Of a DNA stretch of 64,000 nt, positions 1-12,439 are shown one piece after another (the first letter of the stretch is position 1; each line of letters begins with the position of its first letter). Location: contig NC_037094.1 of assembly GCF_002994745.2 (NCBI RefSeq), positions 5,130,001 through 5,194,000 of the forward strand. The letters run 5' to 3'. The notes beneath the pieces are model-generated. The model did not search any database, was not told the DNA's origin, and saw nothing but the letters and a program-made list of their open reading frames with translations. This stretch comes from Rosa chinensis. Its lineage: Eukaryota; Streptophyta; Magnoliopsida; Rosales; Rosaceae. Both the position numbers and the translations under genes were made by a program.

Positions 1-75
1 CGTTACTTTGCCGTGGAGTGAAAGCAAAGAGGCCAAACAAGAGAAGAGAGAGAAAGGAAGGAGGGAGGGAAAAGC

Positions 76-95
76 TGAGAGAGAGAGAGAGAGAG
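76..95. repeat. GA microsatellite in the leader region
   Basis: A perfect GA run lies in the presumed 5' leader of the RING gene. A matching TC run sits at about 453-473, just inside the first intron. Such GA/CT tracts are common around plant transcription starts. Confidence 0.8.
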
Positions 96-322
96 TAAAT
101 GCGTTTTGTTTTTTATTCATGAAAGAAACGAAAGCAGGAAAGAGCGAAAGAGAAACACCCACAATTTCTTAAAACACCCTCTTTTTCTCAATTCCCACAA
201 AATTCCCAACAGTCTCATCCCACCCAGAAAAGAAAGCCAACACCTTTCAATATTTCCTGGTCTTGTATATAGTGAGATTGAGAGGAAGAGGAAGAAGAAG
301 AAGAGTTGAACGACGTCGTTCG

Positions 323-3300
323 ATGATGAACTGGCGGAGAGTGTTGAAGTCCGTCCAGGCCTTAGCAGCCCACAGCCTGCTATTCACCTTCACGCTCTTG
401 CTCGTTCTCAAGCTCGACCACATCGTCTCCTACTCTTGGTGGTCCGTTTCTTCTCTCTCTCTCTCTCTCTCTGGTTTTTGATTCTATGTGCATGTATAGT
501 CTGGAATTGTATCCGTTTTGGTTTTGATTTGAATGCAATTGGGTTTTGGTTATGGGGTTTTTGGATATATGAGTTGGGAAAGTTTGGAAATTTATTAAAT
601 TTGGTTCATGGGTTTTGTTTGGTTTGATGGAATGAGTAGTTTGTGGTTATCACTAGTTATTAGTTATAAAGACTGGATTTTTCAACTAGTGGCGAAAGGA
701 ATGGATCAGAATTGTGATGGTTTGAAAAGCGTTGCTTTGCTTATTGATTGGGAAATGAGTTTACTGGTGCCATAGGCGGTACAATTAGGAACAAGAAGGT
801 AAATTGTTAACTACCAACTTGATTCAAAGTTTACATGGGATTAGTTATACTTACGCAATTCTGTTCTGCATTAACGACTGTTTTGGTAAGAACTGAGTAG
901 AGCATGAGAACATATTTGTGTGCTACATGCATTAGGAAGTGAACTTTTAACTAACAGTCGAACGTTTTATAGAGAATAGGTTACTTTCATTCGTATTCTC
1001 ATATTTGTTAGACCCACAACCTTGGGGGACTTCTTGTTGAATTTAGTATGTCAGTACTTTTGATTGGATGAAACTCTCATGTTGGTGAGGGCAGTAGTTG
1101 TTTAAAAAAGGACCATGAAAGTTTGAATCTTTTCTTCTAAATTGTGATCTTTATGGTGAGTGGTGATTCCGTCTGATTAATCGATGTGATGAACAATGCA
1201 ATCTTACTATTCTTCATTTTTCTTTTTCTCCCTCAACCTATTCCCACCAACACTTGTAGGATTAGGACAATATCTCAATGGGTAAGGTCTTTCCTTTATG
1301 ATCAGATAGTGCTTCTTAGTCATAATATCTTCAATTCAAAGAGCTATCGATTGACTGTTGCCGGTAGATATTGTGGCTCCAAGTATAGACTTGTGTTCTC
1401 TTGGATGGAAAGGGGAGAGGTATTGATTGGACACACTTTACATGCTTCTCTAACTAATTGAATCATGATTGTGGTCAACTTGTGCTGGCAAATACAGGCT
1501 AAAACACCGCTTTTCTTTGATTTCTTTTGCATACATTGTTTGAATATATATTCATCAACTCGTGGAATCTGATTTGGATGTTTTGAAAAACTGATGTTGC
1601 TGCCAAGATGTTGATATAATTGCATGGTCTGACATGCAAAAACAGACATACAGGCTCCTTAAAATGTAAAGTTATATAATTAGATTCATTTCTGAATGTT
1701 TTATTTTGTATGCAGGATAATTTTTTTTCCACTTTGGATATTTCATGCAGTTGTTGCCCGAGGAAGATTCTCACTACCCGCTCCATCAGTTCCACACAGT
1801 CGTCATGTAAGTCATCATGTTTCTTTATAATTTTGGTCTTGTATTTCATAAAATCTGATACTCTAATGATATTAAGATTTTCTCTGTTGGACAGTGGGCG
1901 CCATGTCATGCTGTTGTGGCCACACCATTGCTTATTGCATTTGAGTTGCTCCTCTGTATATATCTTGAAAGTCGTTATGGTATCCATCCATCTCCTCTTT
2001 TAACTTTAGTTTGTTTTTCAAAAAGAAAATAACAAAATATTTGGGGACTGATACCGGCATTTCATGTGTGGGGAAATGCATGTAGAAGAGGTAGAGCTGA
2101 ATAAAGTCAAGTGTTTTTTTTTTCTTTTTTTTTCTTTCTTTTCATACACCGCAATAAAATTTCTACCAAGCCAGTATGGCTTCAAGAACCTATTGTAAGG
2201 TCTGATAGTTTATTACCTTACAGTTCACAGTTTTGCAGCTGTCAACTTAAAGGTTGTCTTTCTTCCCTTACTGGCATTCGAAGTAATTATTCTCATTGAC
2301 AATTTCAGGTATCTCCTTTAACATTTGTTACTCTTAGGTGTTATCTTTCAGTAATAGACTTCTGCTTATTTGTCAGTTTTGTAGAGATCATGCTTAGCAC
2401 ATTGGTTCTAAGACATAACAAATTTGGAAAGATTGTTTGGCTTGCATCTGATTCAACTTTAGCACCCATTTGGCTGACCAAATAGAATCTGAACATTACT
2501 GTGTCCAGCTGTAACTCAATGTGACAATTTTCCACATCAATATTTATTGTTTTTCCTATAAAGTTATGTCATTTGGTTTTGGAAAAAAAAAAAAAAAAGG
2601 TGTGCGAGTATCATTGGCTTCCTTCCTATGTCTCTCCCCATCCTTAAGTTGTAGTTTTAAATGGTCTTGTTCTGGCAGAAAATATTGTTTCCACTCTGAG
2701 CTAATAAGATCAAAGACATGGAAAAAATTAAGCAAGATTATGAACTGGAAAAGAAATTGTTATTTCACTTTAGTTCATGGGAGGAAACATCCAGTTTTTG
2801 TTCTAGACAATAAAAATTCACGCCTGTTAGATATAATTAAGAATATGTATTCTGTTGACCCTACACCCGTGTATGGGACTTTTTGAAGCATTTGTTTGAT
2901 ACCCATTTCTTTAACAGAATGTGTAAGGCTCTAATGCCAGGGGATGATGAAAACATGAATGATGAGGCAATATGGGAGACACTTCCTGTAAGTTTCATTT
3001 CATCAGTTGACGAACTGTCCAATTTTTTGAAGACCTTGTTTTCATATGTAAAGGTGGATTCGATATAATTTTTGCTGTATTCACAATATTTTATTCTGAA
3101 TGTTTAACCTATTCTGTGCCACCATTAATGTATGAAGAAGATTAGTCTTCTACAATGGACAGGAGTGATTAACTTTAAGTGAAAGTTCTAAAGTTTCTAG
3201 TCTGCATGCGACATCATCTTTGTTAGCAAATTGCAGCATCAGTTGTGACAAGATACCATGTGTGTTTATATTGTCTTTAACTTTCAGCTGTAGTTGTCAA

Positions 3301-6046
3301 ATAATTCAGCATTTCTGTTTGGTTTTTTAATTAAAATGTTTTATGTCAATATGCAAGTAGCCTTTGAAATGAACTGGTTGTCATCCCTCAAGGCTCGCCT
3401 TCTTTTCAAATTTAAGTTTCTTTTACATAAATCTAGAAAGTATTTTGTGGAAGTACTGTAATTGGTTTGTCATTCTGTTTCTTGTAGCATTTCTGGGTTG
3501 CAATCTCCATGGTTTTCTTTGTTGCTGCTACAGTCTTCACCATGCTCAAGTTATCTGGTAATTTCTCTTGCTCCCAGTTGTAAATGTTAACAGTGAAAGG
3601 CATCTTCCCTTATGACTCATCTGTAAAACTTTTTCTCTGCGTGGTTTAATGCAGTCCATAGAATTCATTTCTACATTCTTATATGCATAGGAAAGATAAA
3701 CTTTAATAACTAAAACATAAGTAACGTTCTTTAAACAATTGCTACTTATGTTTTTCCTTACATTAAATGTTGCAGGTCATGTAAATGCCCTTGGCTGGTG
3801 GGATTTATTTATAAACTTTAGGTACTATTTCTATCTAACAGCAGCTTTTTCTCATGTTGCCTTAAATTTTGTGACGAGATTTTTATTCATGTTTTGGGGA
3901 CTAAAACGTGCATATATTTAACAGTATTGCAGAGTGCTTTGCGTTTCTTGTCTGTACAAAGTGGTCTAATCCAGTAATTCATCGAAATTCCCAAATAAGA
4001 GTAGCTACTTCATCTTCTACAACTATTAGATATCTTGACTGGAACAGCGGTCTAGTAGTTTCTGCAGAAGAGGATCAGCATCAAGATAGAATGTGTGGTC
4101 TGCAAGACATTGGCGGGCATGTTATGAAAATTCCGGTGATTGGTTTTCAAGTTCTCCTTTGTATGCGCCTTGAGGTATGTGATGCTTTTGTGCTGTGGCA
4201 TGAGTCTTGTGACTACTATTCTTATCAACTGACCTACCTAATTTAAAATTTCAGGGAACCCCTGATCGTGCTAGACATATCCCACTTCCGGTTCTATTCT
4301 CTCCTCTTTTTCTACTACAAGGTGTTGGTGTAATATTTGCTGCATCTAGGTTGGTGGAGAAAATTGTACTTCTACTGCGTAGTGGAGCTGGCACAGGATT
4401 ATATTTTAGATTTTCTTCCAGAGCACACGATTGCTTGGGGTTTTTGCACCATGGTTCCAGGTAACAAGTTTGTTTTTGCTAATAAAGATCTTGGGTAATC
4501 CAGATTGTCAACCTATTAAACACTAGTAGTACATGGGGTGAATACTGTGGAATAATTCTTATTTGATAGTGCTTTTGTGCAGGCTACTTGGCTGGTGGTC
4601 AATAGATGAAGGAAGTTGTGAGGAACATGCCCGACTGTTTCATGAGGGGGCTTCAGGGTTAGTAACTTAGTATTGTTTTTTATCTCAATTGTGATTATTG
4701 AACTTAAAGACTCTAGGAGGTTTGATTATTTTACTTCAAGAAATAAAAGAAAATCACTGCTTGCTGTGGTAGGCTTATTGATTTTCATTCTTATTTCACC
4801 TTTAAGGCACATTTTGCACATGGTAACATTGTTAGTTATGTTGACTTGACTGTTGATATGGCAGTAGTTATTTATATAACTATGGATCCGCTGCACCTGG
4901 GTTTGTTTGATCAGAAATTTGCTATTTTAGATTTACGTAACTTGAAGCGTTTTGAAAACACAGACGAAGAGAATTTCCTCCTGACCCTGTCATTTGGGGA
5001 TTTAGTGCTGCATCATATCTTACTTAGGGGCTTTTAACAATTTCATAAAGCGTTTCAGCTGTACAACAGTACAGAAATATCTGATCTATGTATATTTTGT
5101 TCGTAATGTGCAGATACAACACTTTCTGTGGTTATCCACCTGAGATAGTGAAGAAAATGCCTAAAAAGGATCTCACTGAAGAGGTGATCAATATCCTCAT
5201 TTCTTATTTGTTTGTTAGAGTTATGATTTGTACATGTGCCTATTTTCCCCTGGCTCCCTGATTTGATATTATGATTGTTATTCTACACTATAATTCTTCT
5301 TTTGCCATTGCCAAAACTATGTAATCTTAACTTGTCTTTTATTTTCATCATCCAAATATCAGGTATGGAGACTTCAAGCAGCTCTTGGTGAACAGACAGA
5401 AATCACAAAATACAGTCAGCAGGAGTATGAAAGACTTCAAAATGTAATGTATCTCATCCTTATCAATTGTATTACAGTATTGTGAGCCTGTGGTGTAAAC
5501 TTCTGGATTTAACTGCTTGATATTTTTAAAGGCTGTCTTTTACTGTTCCTTGTTCTTGTCATTTTGTTGTTTTCTGCTCTGTTGCTTGGTATACATGGTA
5601 ATATAGTAATATGTTTGACACTAAGTATTGCCACTAAAATTCAATGAACTCGACTTATTATATCAAATTTTCTTTTAGGTTAACATGCATGAGTGTCTTT
5701 TTTTAAATTCATCAACATTTTTTTTTATTGGTTAACCATCAGAACTAGGTGCATGCATATGTATGTGTTTGTTATTGAAATTTTCTATGATGCTACTGTC
5801 AGGAAAAAGTGTTATGCCGTGTTTGCTTTGAGGGAGATATCAGTGTGGTCCTGCTACCATGTAGGCATCGTGTTCTTTGCAGGTAACATGACATATCATG
5901 GTGCTTGTAATTATGTCAATGTCTTTCGGATGGAATAAAATGCTGATTGTTTTGCAATTTTGTGCAGTACCTGCTGTGACAAGTGTAAAAAATGCCCAAT
6001 ATGCCGTGTTTCTATTGAGGAGCGCTTACCTGTGTATGATGTCTAG
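323..6046 (+). CDS. Transmembrane Fragile-X-F-associated RING-finger protein (probable E3 ubiquitin ligase)
   Basis: Fourteen coding exons: 323-441, 1716-1806, 1895-1979, 2239-2308, 2918-2987, 3488-3557, 3776-3821, 3925-4174, 4255-4460, 4583-4657, 5114-5183, 5363-5443, 5803-5882, 5968-6046; 1392 nt, 463 aa, all phases consistent. The N-terminal two thirds carry several hydrophobic segments (first at about residues 15-33, then the FFPLWIFHAVVARG, VVFLPLLAFEVIIL and FWVAISMVFFVAATVF stretches), matching the plant TMEM185/FXF-like membrane family. The C-terminus is a C3HC4 RING (CRVCFEG...LPCRHRVLC...CPICR) ending in LPVYDV. Family members are membrane-anchored proteins expected to be E3 ligases; the substrate is unknown. 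The ATG at 323 gives MMNWRRVLKSVQ, the start I recall for the family; a second ATG follows at once. From memory it is closest to Arabidopsis At1g73950/At1g18470. The leader upstream is purine-rich with a GA run. Confidence 0.93.
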
Positions 6047-6834
6047 CTTGGTTTCAGTTTTACCCCACTTCAGTTTTTGTATGGCATGAAATTAGGGTAC
6101 ATAGGGCTGGACGGTAACCTCACTTGAGAACAAATTTTAACACTGATTATACTCAATGACGGTGACTGGTCATTGCAGCTGTCTCTAATTAAGCAATGCA
6201 AGGATTAGGAGATAACGGAAATGCAGTTCCTTTGAATATAATTTGGTAGCTTCCATTTTCAGCTTTGAAATTGTAAATGTACAGGAAGAGAGTACTATTA
6301 TAACAAGTTGGAAGTTATCAGATGAGTTGAATAGAAAAATATGTGACATGGTATTGAAAGACAGGGTTTCCGATGGGTTGACATGCCAGGCGAGGCTAAC
6401 ACTTCCATGTAGTCATGTCTGCGGCTATGCAAGCAAAAGCTAATGACCCTGGTGGTCTACTACAAGTGAGGTCAACGGTGTCCATGTCCGTGCAAAAGAG
6501 CCTAGCGGTGCTCATGTCGTGCAAAAGAGCCTAATAGCGAGGTTGAGCAGATCGAAAGATCTCATATGTTTTCCAGTCTTATGGGAACTGATCACAGAAC
6601 TTTATTCCAAAACAAAAATACAAATATCTGAGACCATCATTTTTCGTTCATGTGGACAATTTTGGTTGAAAATCATGGACTGGGCAATTTTTTATTTTTT
6701 TTTCCTTTTTCTTCTTAAGAAAGTTTCGGGGTTGGTTCTTAGACGGTTGGAAAAGTATATACTATATCTTTCAGTATGCTTGGCCTCATTTGATAAGACA
6801 TTATTAGCCTCATTGGGATGTGCGTAGACAGGGA

Positions 6835-6890
6835 CACCGTTAACTTTAATAAACATGAGCTTCACCGTTAACTTTAATAAACATGAGCTT
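6835..6890. repeat. 28-bp tandem duplication
   Basis: A 28-bp unit beginning caccgttaactttaat occurs twice head to tail (6835-6862 and 6863-6890) with no difference between copies. It is noncoding sequence about 800 bp downstream of the RING gene. A looser repeat of gtgcaaaagagccta lies just upstream at about 6490-6530. Confidence 0.85.
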
Positions 6891-6986
6891 CATTAGCCTC
6901 ATTCGATACTACTGTATGATAGCATTTCGATTATGTTAGTATTCCAAGAAATTGATAGAAAAGAAAAATAGAGGTCAACACATGGT

Positions 6987-7561
6987 TAGGGATGGCAATG
7001 GGGAGGGTAGGGTAAGGGGATTAAATTATCATCTCCATACCCGACTTCATTCTTTATTCCTTTACCCGCCCCAATCTCCGTAATATGATACTAGGGATTC
7101 CCCGTCCCCGACTCCATTGGGAATTACGTTTCCGTACCCGCCCTAATCCCCGTTAACAATATTATTAATTTATTATATAAAAATTTATACAAATAATTAT
7201 GGATTGGAAAATATGAAGTTAAAATCAAATATCAAAATAAAATAAATTTCTTATTTCAATTAAGGAAAATTGACATGTTGATAAATATCATTTATTAATA
7301 GAACATATTTATTAACATAATAATATCAAAAATATACATATGATAAATAATATATATATATATATATATATATATTTCATATAATTTTTATTGGGTGGGT
7401 ATGGGTATGGGGATCAAAATACCATCCCCGCCCCGTACCCAATTTCATAATTCGAATACTAGGGATCCCCATCCCCGTTATCCGATTTTCCCCGAATTTC
7501 TCCCCATTAGGGTCGAATATCTAATGGGTATATTACTCGATGAGGATTTTTGCCATCCCTA
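6987..7561. mobile_element. hAT-type MITE, 575 bp, with intact TIRs and 8-bp target duplication
   Basis: The ends form a perfect 12-bp terminal inverted repeat, tagggatggcaa at 6987-6998 and its complement at 7550-7561. They are flanked by the perfect 8-bp direct repeat cacatggt (6979-6986 and 7562-7569). An 8-bp target duplication is the hAT superfamily hallmark. There is no transposase ORF, so the element is non-autonomous. G-rich and C-rich subterminal arms (ggggag..., ...tccccat) could pair, and an AT microsatellite lies at about 7349-7376. Confidence 0.9.
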
Positions 7562-7759
7562 CACATGGTATTAAAAAATTAAAACACAACACATAATCTC
7601 TTCAAATCTTTGTACTTCTGTACAAAAAGACTGGTAGTGGATCCAAAGTTAATTTGAGTCGGTAACAAATTACTTTCAAGATTTTTAGAAAAGTAAGAGG
7701 ATGATTTTATTTCCAGACTTTTAGGTTAAAATCCTGTGGGAAAAGGAAGTGAACTTCCC

Positions 7760-8252
7760 TGTTTGGTTCGCAGAAAGTAAGCATCAGGAAAGGAAAGTTG
7801 TTCCTTTCCTGTGTTTGGGATGCAAAAGGAAAGGAAATACTTTCCTGAAGCAAAGGAAAATAGGGGGAAAATGGTTCATTCCATACTCCAAATGAATCAT
7901 TTTTCCCCTTCTTTCTTTGCATTTATTACTCACAACATATTATTTTATTCCATTAATTACATACTTTTTAACAACTTTCCGAATAATCTCTCTTCCGTAT
8001 AACTTTCCTTACATTACCAAACATCTGAGGCCATGTTTGTTTCCCGGAAAGTGGGCATTGGGAAAGGAAATACTTTCCTTTCCTGCGTTTGGGGACAGCC
8101 AAGGAAGGGAAACACTTTCCCAAAGGAAAGGAAAGTGATTCATTTCCTTTCCAGTCAACCAAACATGGCCTGAATGGAAAGTTCTTCGAAAAGTTCATTT
8201 CCCTTCCCATGGGAAAGACAAATGAACTATTTTCCTTTCCGCAAACCAAACG
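7760..8252. repeat. Foldback-type repeat cluster (MITE-like)
   Basis: The left edge gtttggttcgcagaaag (7761-7777) pairs imperfectly with the right edge ctttccgcaaaccaaacg (8235-8252). Inside, ggccatgtttg (8029-8039) pairs with its complement at about 8160-8170, giving a shorter nested palindrome. The interior is full of gaaaggaaa/tttcctttc motifs in both orientations. I read it as one foldback element or two nested small ones; the target-site duplication is not clear. Several short ORFs here are by-products of the palindrome. Confidence 0.6.
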
Positions 8253-8615
8253 AAGCACATTTATAATAGAATAAGGTGAGCATCATTGATTTGACTTTTC
8301 CTAAAAAATTACGGTGCAAACATAAACAACTTAATCAATTTTTTTTTTAACCTAAGTTAAAAATAAAAATCTAGGCACTAAAAGGAGATGTAGATGTGGA
8401 TGAGGTAACGGCAATATCATTGATTAAACATTTCCCAATTAGGGCATGCATGTATTCTGGTTTTGAAAGAGACCTTAAAATCTGAGTTTCTGGAAATTTT
8501 GCAGTAGAGTAATCAAACATTGGTATTTGGGGTACGCCGCCTCACCCAAAAAGGTAACACAATTTTGGGTTCCCTACTTTCAGTTTCTCCGGAGCAGCAC
8601 ACCCACCCACCCACG

Positions 8616-8623
8616 TATATAAA
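8616..8623 (+). promoter_or_regulatory. Probable TATA box of the DENND6-like gene
   Basis: TATATAAA, just after a CACCC-rich stretch, lies about 700 bp before the start codon. Transcription would start near 8650. The long leader probably contains an intron with donor cag/gtaaagtg at about 8793 and acceptor ttgtag before the ATG at about 9297, though the acceptor is uncertain. Confidence 0.55.
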
Positions 8624-9325
8624 GTAGAGACCTTTATGCTTAAGGCCAACCCAAACCCTTCGAAAAGCTCACTATTCCCTTCTGGTTCTTTCATTTTGAC
8701 AGAGACCCATTTGCTTTCGGCCAATTGGGTGTCTATATCTCGCTGATCTGGATTGGTTCTGCGCAAATTGAGTTCTGGGTTTTCTAATTCAGGTAAAGTG
8801 CCCATTTTTCCAGATCTTTTTTTTTTTTCCTTCTGAATTTGAGTTTTTGATTTGTGTCTAGCATTTCAATGTGGTTTGCTTTGTGTTTGAATGCTGAGAA
8901 ATGAAAGATAAGATGGATTCTGGGATCGATAAGGTGCTGTAATTTCACCTGAAGTAAGAAAGAAACTAACTTTAGATTCAGCTTGGCTGAGGAAATCTCA
9001 ATTAGTTGAAAAAAAAAAAGTAACTTGCTTTCGTTTCTGATGTGCTGAAGTGTTTTCAAGGAAAGCTGTAGAACACCCAACAAATTTTTTCCTTATTTTG
9101 GTTAGTATCTTACTTGGAAATTAACGAACTCTTGTTGGATTTATTGGTTTAGGCTATGGTTTACTGTTTGAGGGAAGAAAACCCCACAAGTTTAACTGGA
9201 AAAGTCTGGCATTAGTGGTTTGAAGAATGAAAAGTGCTGAAGAATCTTTGTAGGGGGGAATGGTTGCTGGAGATGATAGGCAAAGGCATTTGTAGGATTA
9301 GAAACGGGCTTTGATTTTATTGGAA

Positions 9326-12058
9326 ATGAGTCGTTCCCCTTCATTTTCAGTGAAGTCGGAATTTAGTCCAAAGCTTGATCCAGAATCTTTGCAGCAATGG
9401 GTTGTGGCTTTTTGTATCATCAGATTTGATCTTGAACAGGGTCAGCTTATTGAAGAGTGTTACCCACCTGGTTGTCTTACGCAAGATGAGGAGCTTGAAA
9501 TCGCTTTCAGTTCATTCCCAGATTCCGTTTCCCAGCATCAGAATCGCTCAAGCATTCATGACTGTATATTCTTTTTCCGGTTTCGAAGGCGGGAACGTCT
9601 TCAAATGGACAATGTGGCTTCCACAGAGATCACTGAGAGTAATAAGAAGTTACCTACAAATTCCCCAGATGTAAAACCCCCTAGAAGTTCAAAAAGTAAC
9701 AACATTTCTGATACTTCAAGATACATGTATGGTTATGTCTTTAATCGACAGAGACATGATGAGAGGCTAAAACGAGGTGGGGAGCAGAAGTCTGTGGTAA
9801 TTTTGTCGCACAGTCCTTTCTCTAGTGTGTTTAGACCTTTGTTACAAATCATGGGTCCTCTATATTTTGACATTGGAAGGAAGGCTCTTGAGCATATTGC
9901 TGCTTATGTTTCAATGTGGCCGTGCCCTGTACCTGGTAAGCTAATGGAGCTTCCTATTGGGAATGCTGCTCTGAAAGTGAACTTACCACCCGCCCACAGC
10001 TTGCCCTCAGAAAGTGGGATGTTGTTTGAAGAATCTGCATCCTCTATGGCTCCTTTTCTTCCTAATAATCAGTCAGTCCCACAGGGTCTTTTTCATGACT
10101 CAGATCTATTCGGCATCTTTAGGGGTCTATTGTTGCAGCTTTGGGTTCTGTGGGAGTTGTTACTTATTGGTGAGCCCATTCTTATCATAGCTCCTACACC
10201 TCCACAATGTTCTGAGGCTGTTGCTGGTCTTGTGAGTTTGGTAGCACCTCTACTTTGTAGTGTTGATTTTAGACCTTATTTCACCATCCATGACCCGGAA
10301 TTTGCCCAGCTCAACTCGCTTCATGAAGGAGACACTTTTCCTCCTATGATTTTGGGTGTTACTAACCTCTTTTTCCTTAAATCTCTCCGTAATATGCCCC
10401 ACGTTGTTTCTGTCGGAAGCCCTGCTCCTAATACCAACCGACTTCCTTTTTCTAGTAGGTCCTCTACTGGAAGACTTTCAGGTAGACCAGAAGGGTTTGG
10501 TCTTCAACAGCTTTCCCTTAAAAGATTTTCTCCTTCAAACTTGTTGAATGCTGTCAAGTTAAGGAGAGATGGTCCTCTTTGTCTCATGACAGAGCATAAG
10601 GAAGCCATTTGGAGCACTTATGCTGCAACAACTAAGCCTGACACTTCTATCCTCAATAGGCTTATAGATGCTGGGATGTCACCACGGGTTGAGGAGTCAA
10701 TGTCAGTTGTTAACAATGAGATACTACGGCGTCATTTCTTGGAGCTCACCACCAACTTTTTGGCGCCTTTTGGTCCATATTTTAAGACTAGAACACCTTC
10801 AGAAGGATCTTCTCCGTTTGTCGATCCTCCTCCTCTCGTTCCGTATAATGACAATGAATTTCTGGCAAGTTTATCAGCAAGAGGACCTGGGAAGTTTTTA
10901 TCAAAAAGGATGAGATCGAACTGGCTGGACTTGTACAGGTAATAATTGCTAAATTCCAGATGTATTGTTAACTGCCACAACTCACTAATCTTTCCCATCT
11001 CATTCCTATACTCGGTTCTTTTTAGTAATGGTAAGCATTTATTATGTGTTATCTGTCTGTATAGGCGGTTTCTGCAAGGGCCCAACTTTACACCATGGTT
11101 TCAAAGAAGGCGTACTGTTGCTGAACAAGAGCAAGATAGACTCTGGAAGCAGGCGAGAATTAACACCGACATACATCAGTTAATATCGAAGATGTCAGAA
11201 TTGGAAGTTGTTGATTCCTTCAATGCTATTGAGAGACATATTCTTGGAGAAACACAGGTAAGCAGGCCCCACTAAGTATGCTATCTTGTATTAATACCTT
11301 TCCCACTCCAACAAAAAAAAAAAAAAAGATTCAGAAGCTATATATCTTCTGATATCTTTGTGAGGTGACCAATTCTAAGATTGGTTTTTGTATTAATGTT
11401 AAATTTGTTAAGATCATCCGAAATCCTTATGTGAGATGTCAAAAGGTGGAATTCGTCAAGAAGTCAAGAAGTGTGTCGTGGATGCATGGTTTACAGGACT
11501 GCTAGGCTTTGTTTATACTTTCAATTGTGTTTTAACGGATTTATAAGATCTTGGTTGCTGATTCAACTGTTGGACCCACACACAGACCCAAAATGTGTGT
11601 TCAAAAGAAAAGAAATGTCTAATGGTCTGAGAACTATGCATAAGCTTATCCGTCATCTAAACATATGATTGTGCAGATATTCTCCCCATATGGCCATATG
11701 TTAATGCTTCATTACTCTTTCAGCTTACAGATTCTTTGCTCAAACCATTTGCTTCATGTTTCTATTCCTTATGTTAATGGATGATTATGTAGATTAAAGT
11801 ATATTCATTTTTCCAATCATTTTCACTCATCAGCTGCAGCAATCTGGAAGCGATGGCACAGATAGCACAGACTCTGCTGCGACTTGCCAAAAGCTAAAGC
11901 GAGATCTGCAGGCAGTTTTCAATGTGCTTCCCAAGGACGTGCAACAACTTCTACTTCTTAACCCAGAAAGGGCAGCTCTTCTGAAAGGAAGCTCTGAAAA
12001 TAAAAACCTTCCGGGGACCCCGCCTATACAAATTGGATCGCCAACGTCACCAAGGTAG
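9326..12058 (+). CDS. DENN-domain protein, DENND6-like (stabilization-of-polarity-axis family)
   Basis: Three coding exons: 9326-10938, 11065-11257, 11834-12058; 2031 nt, 676 aa. The N-terminus (VVAFCIIRFDLEQGQLIEECYPP, shortened here to VVAFCIIRFDLEQGQ) is the upstream-DENN signature of DENND6/AVL9-type proteins, followed by the FSSFPDS and FFFRFRR blocks. A core DENN region comes next (LFGIFRGLLLQLWVLWELLLIGEP at about residues 265-288, in shortened form LWVLWELLLIGEP) and ends in a basic, proline/serine-rich tail (SPTSPR). The family acts in Rab GTPase regulation and membrane traffic as guanine-nucleotide exchange factors. The start is the second in-frame ATG of the ORF (MSRSPSFS); the first, at 9311, would add five residues. 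The last exon ends immediately after a potential donor, and the 3' UTR may itself be spliced. From memory it resembles At1g73930. Confidence 0.9.
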
Positions 12059-12439
12059 TGTGCAAAAATGTCTGGGAATCTGTTTCCTCTGATATCGACG
12101 ACCTGCTGTTAAAGGACAGCGCTTGTGATTAATTTGTAGCTTACTGAGCTGAGAGCATATTCCCTGACTTCAAGCACCATTTTGACCAGGTTAGTGATAC
12201 TTGATTCTTATTTCCCTACTAATGATGCTTTGCATTCTTTTCTTCTGAGCTTACTCCTTTTACTATAACAGACGGGCAAGAAATCAAACTGTGATACAAG
12301 TCGTCCCTTTCCCAGTGCCCACTTCAGAGGATTTCTCTTCTTTTCAACCTAGACGGAGCTTCGGGTGTTCTATAATTCATGGGAAGTCAGAACTTGCCTT
12401 TCTGATGGAAGTTGAAGATTCATGTTGTTGGAACTGTGT

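Noticed and set aside
7707..8274. Several overlapping 60-96-aa ORFs on both strands
   Set aside because: They translate the gaaaggaaa/tttcctttc palindromic repeat and mirror each other between strands.
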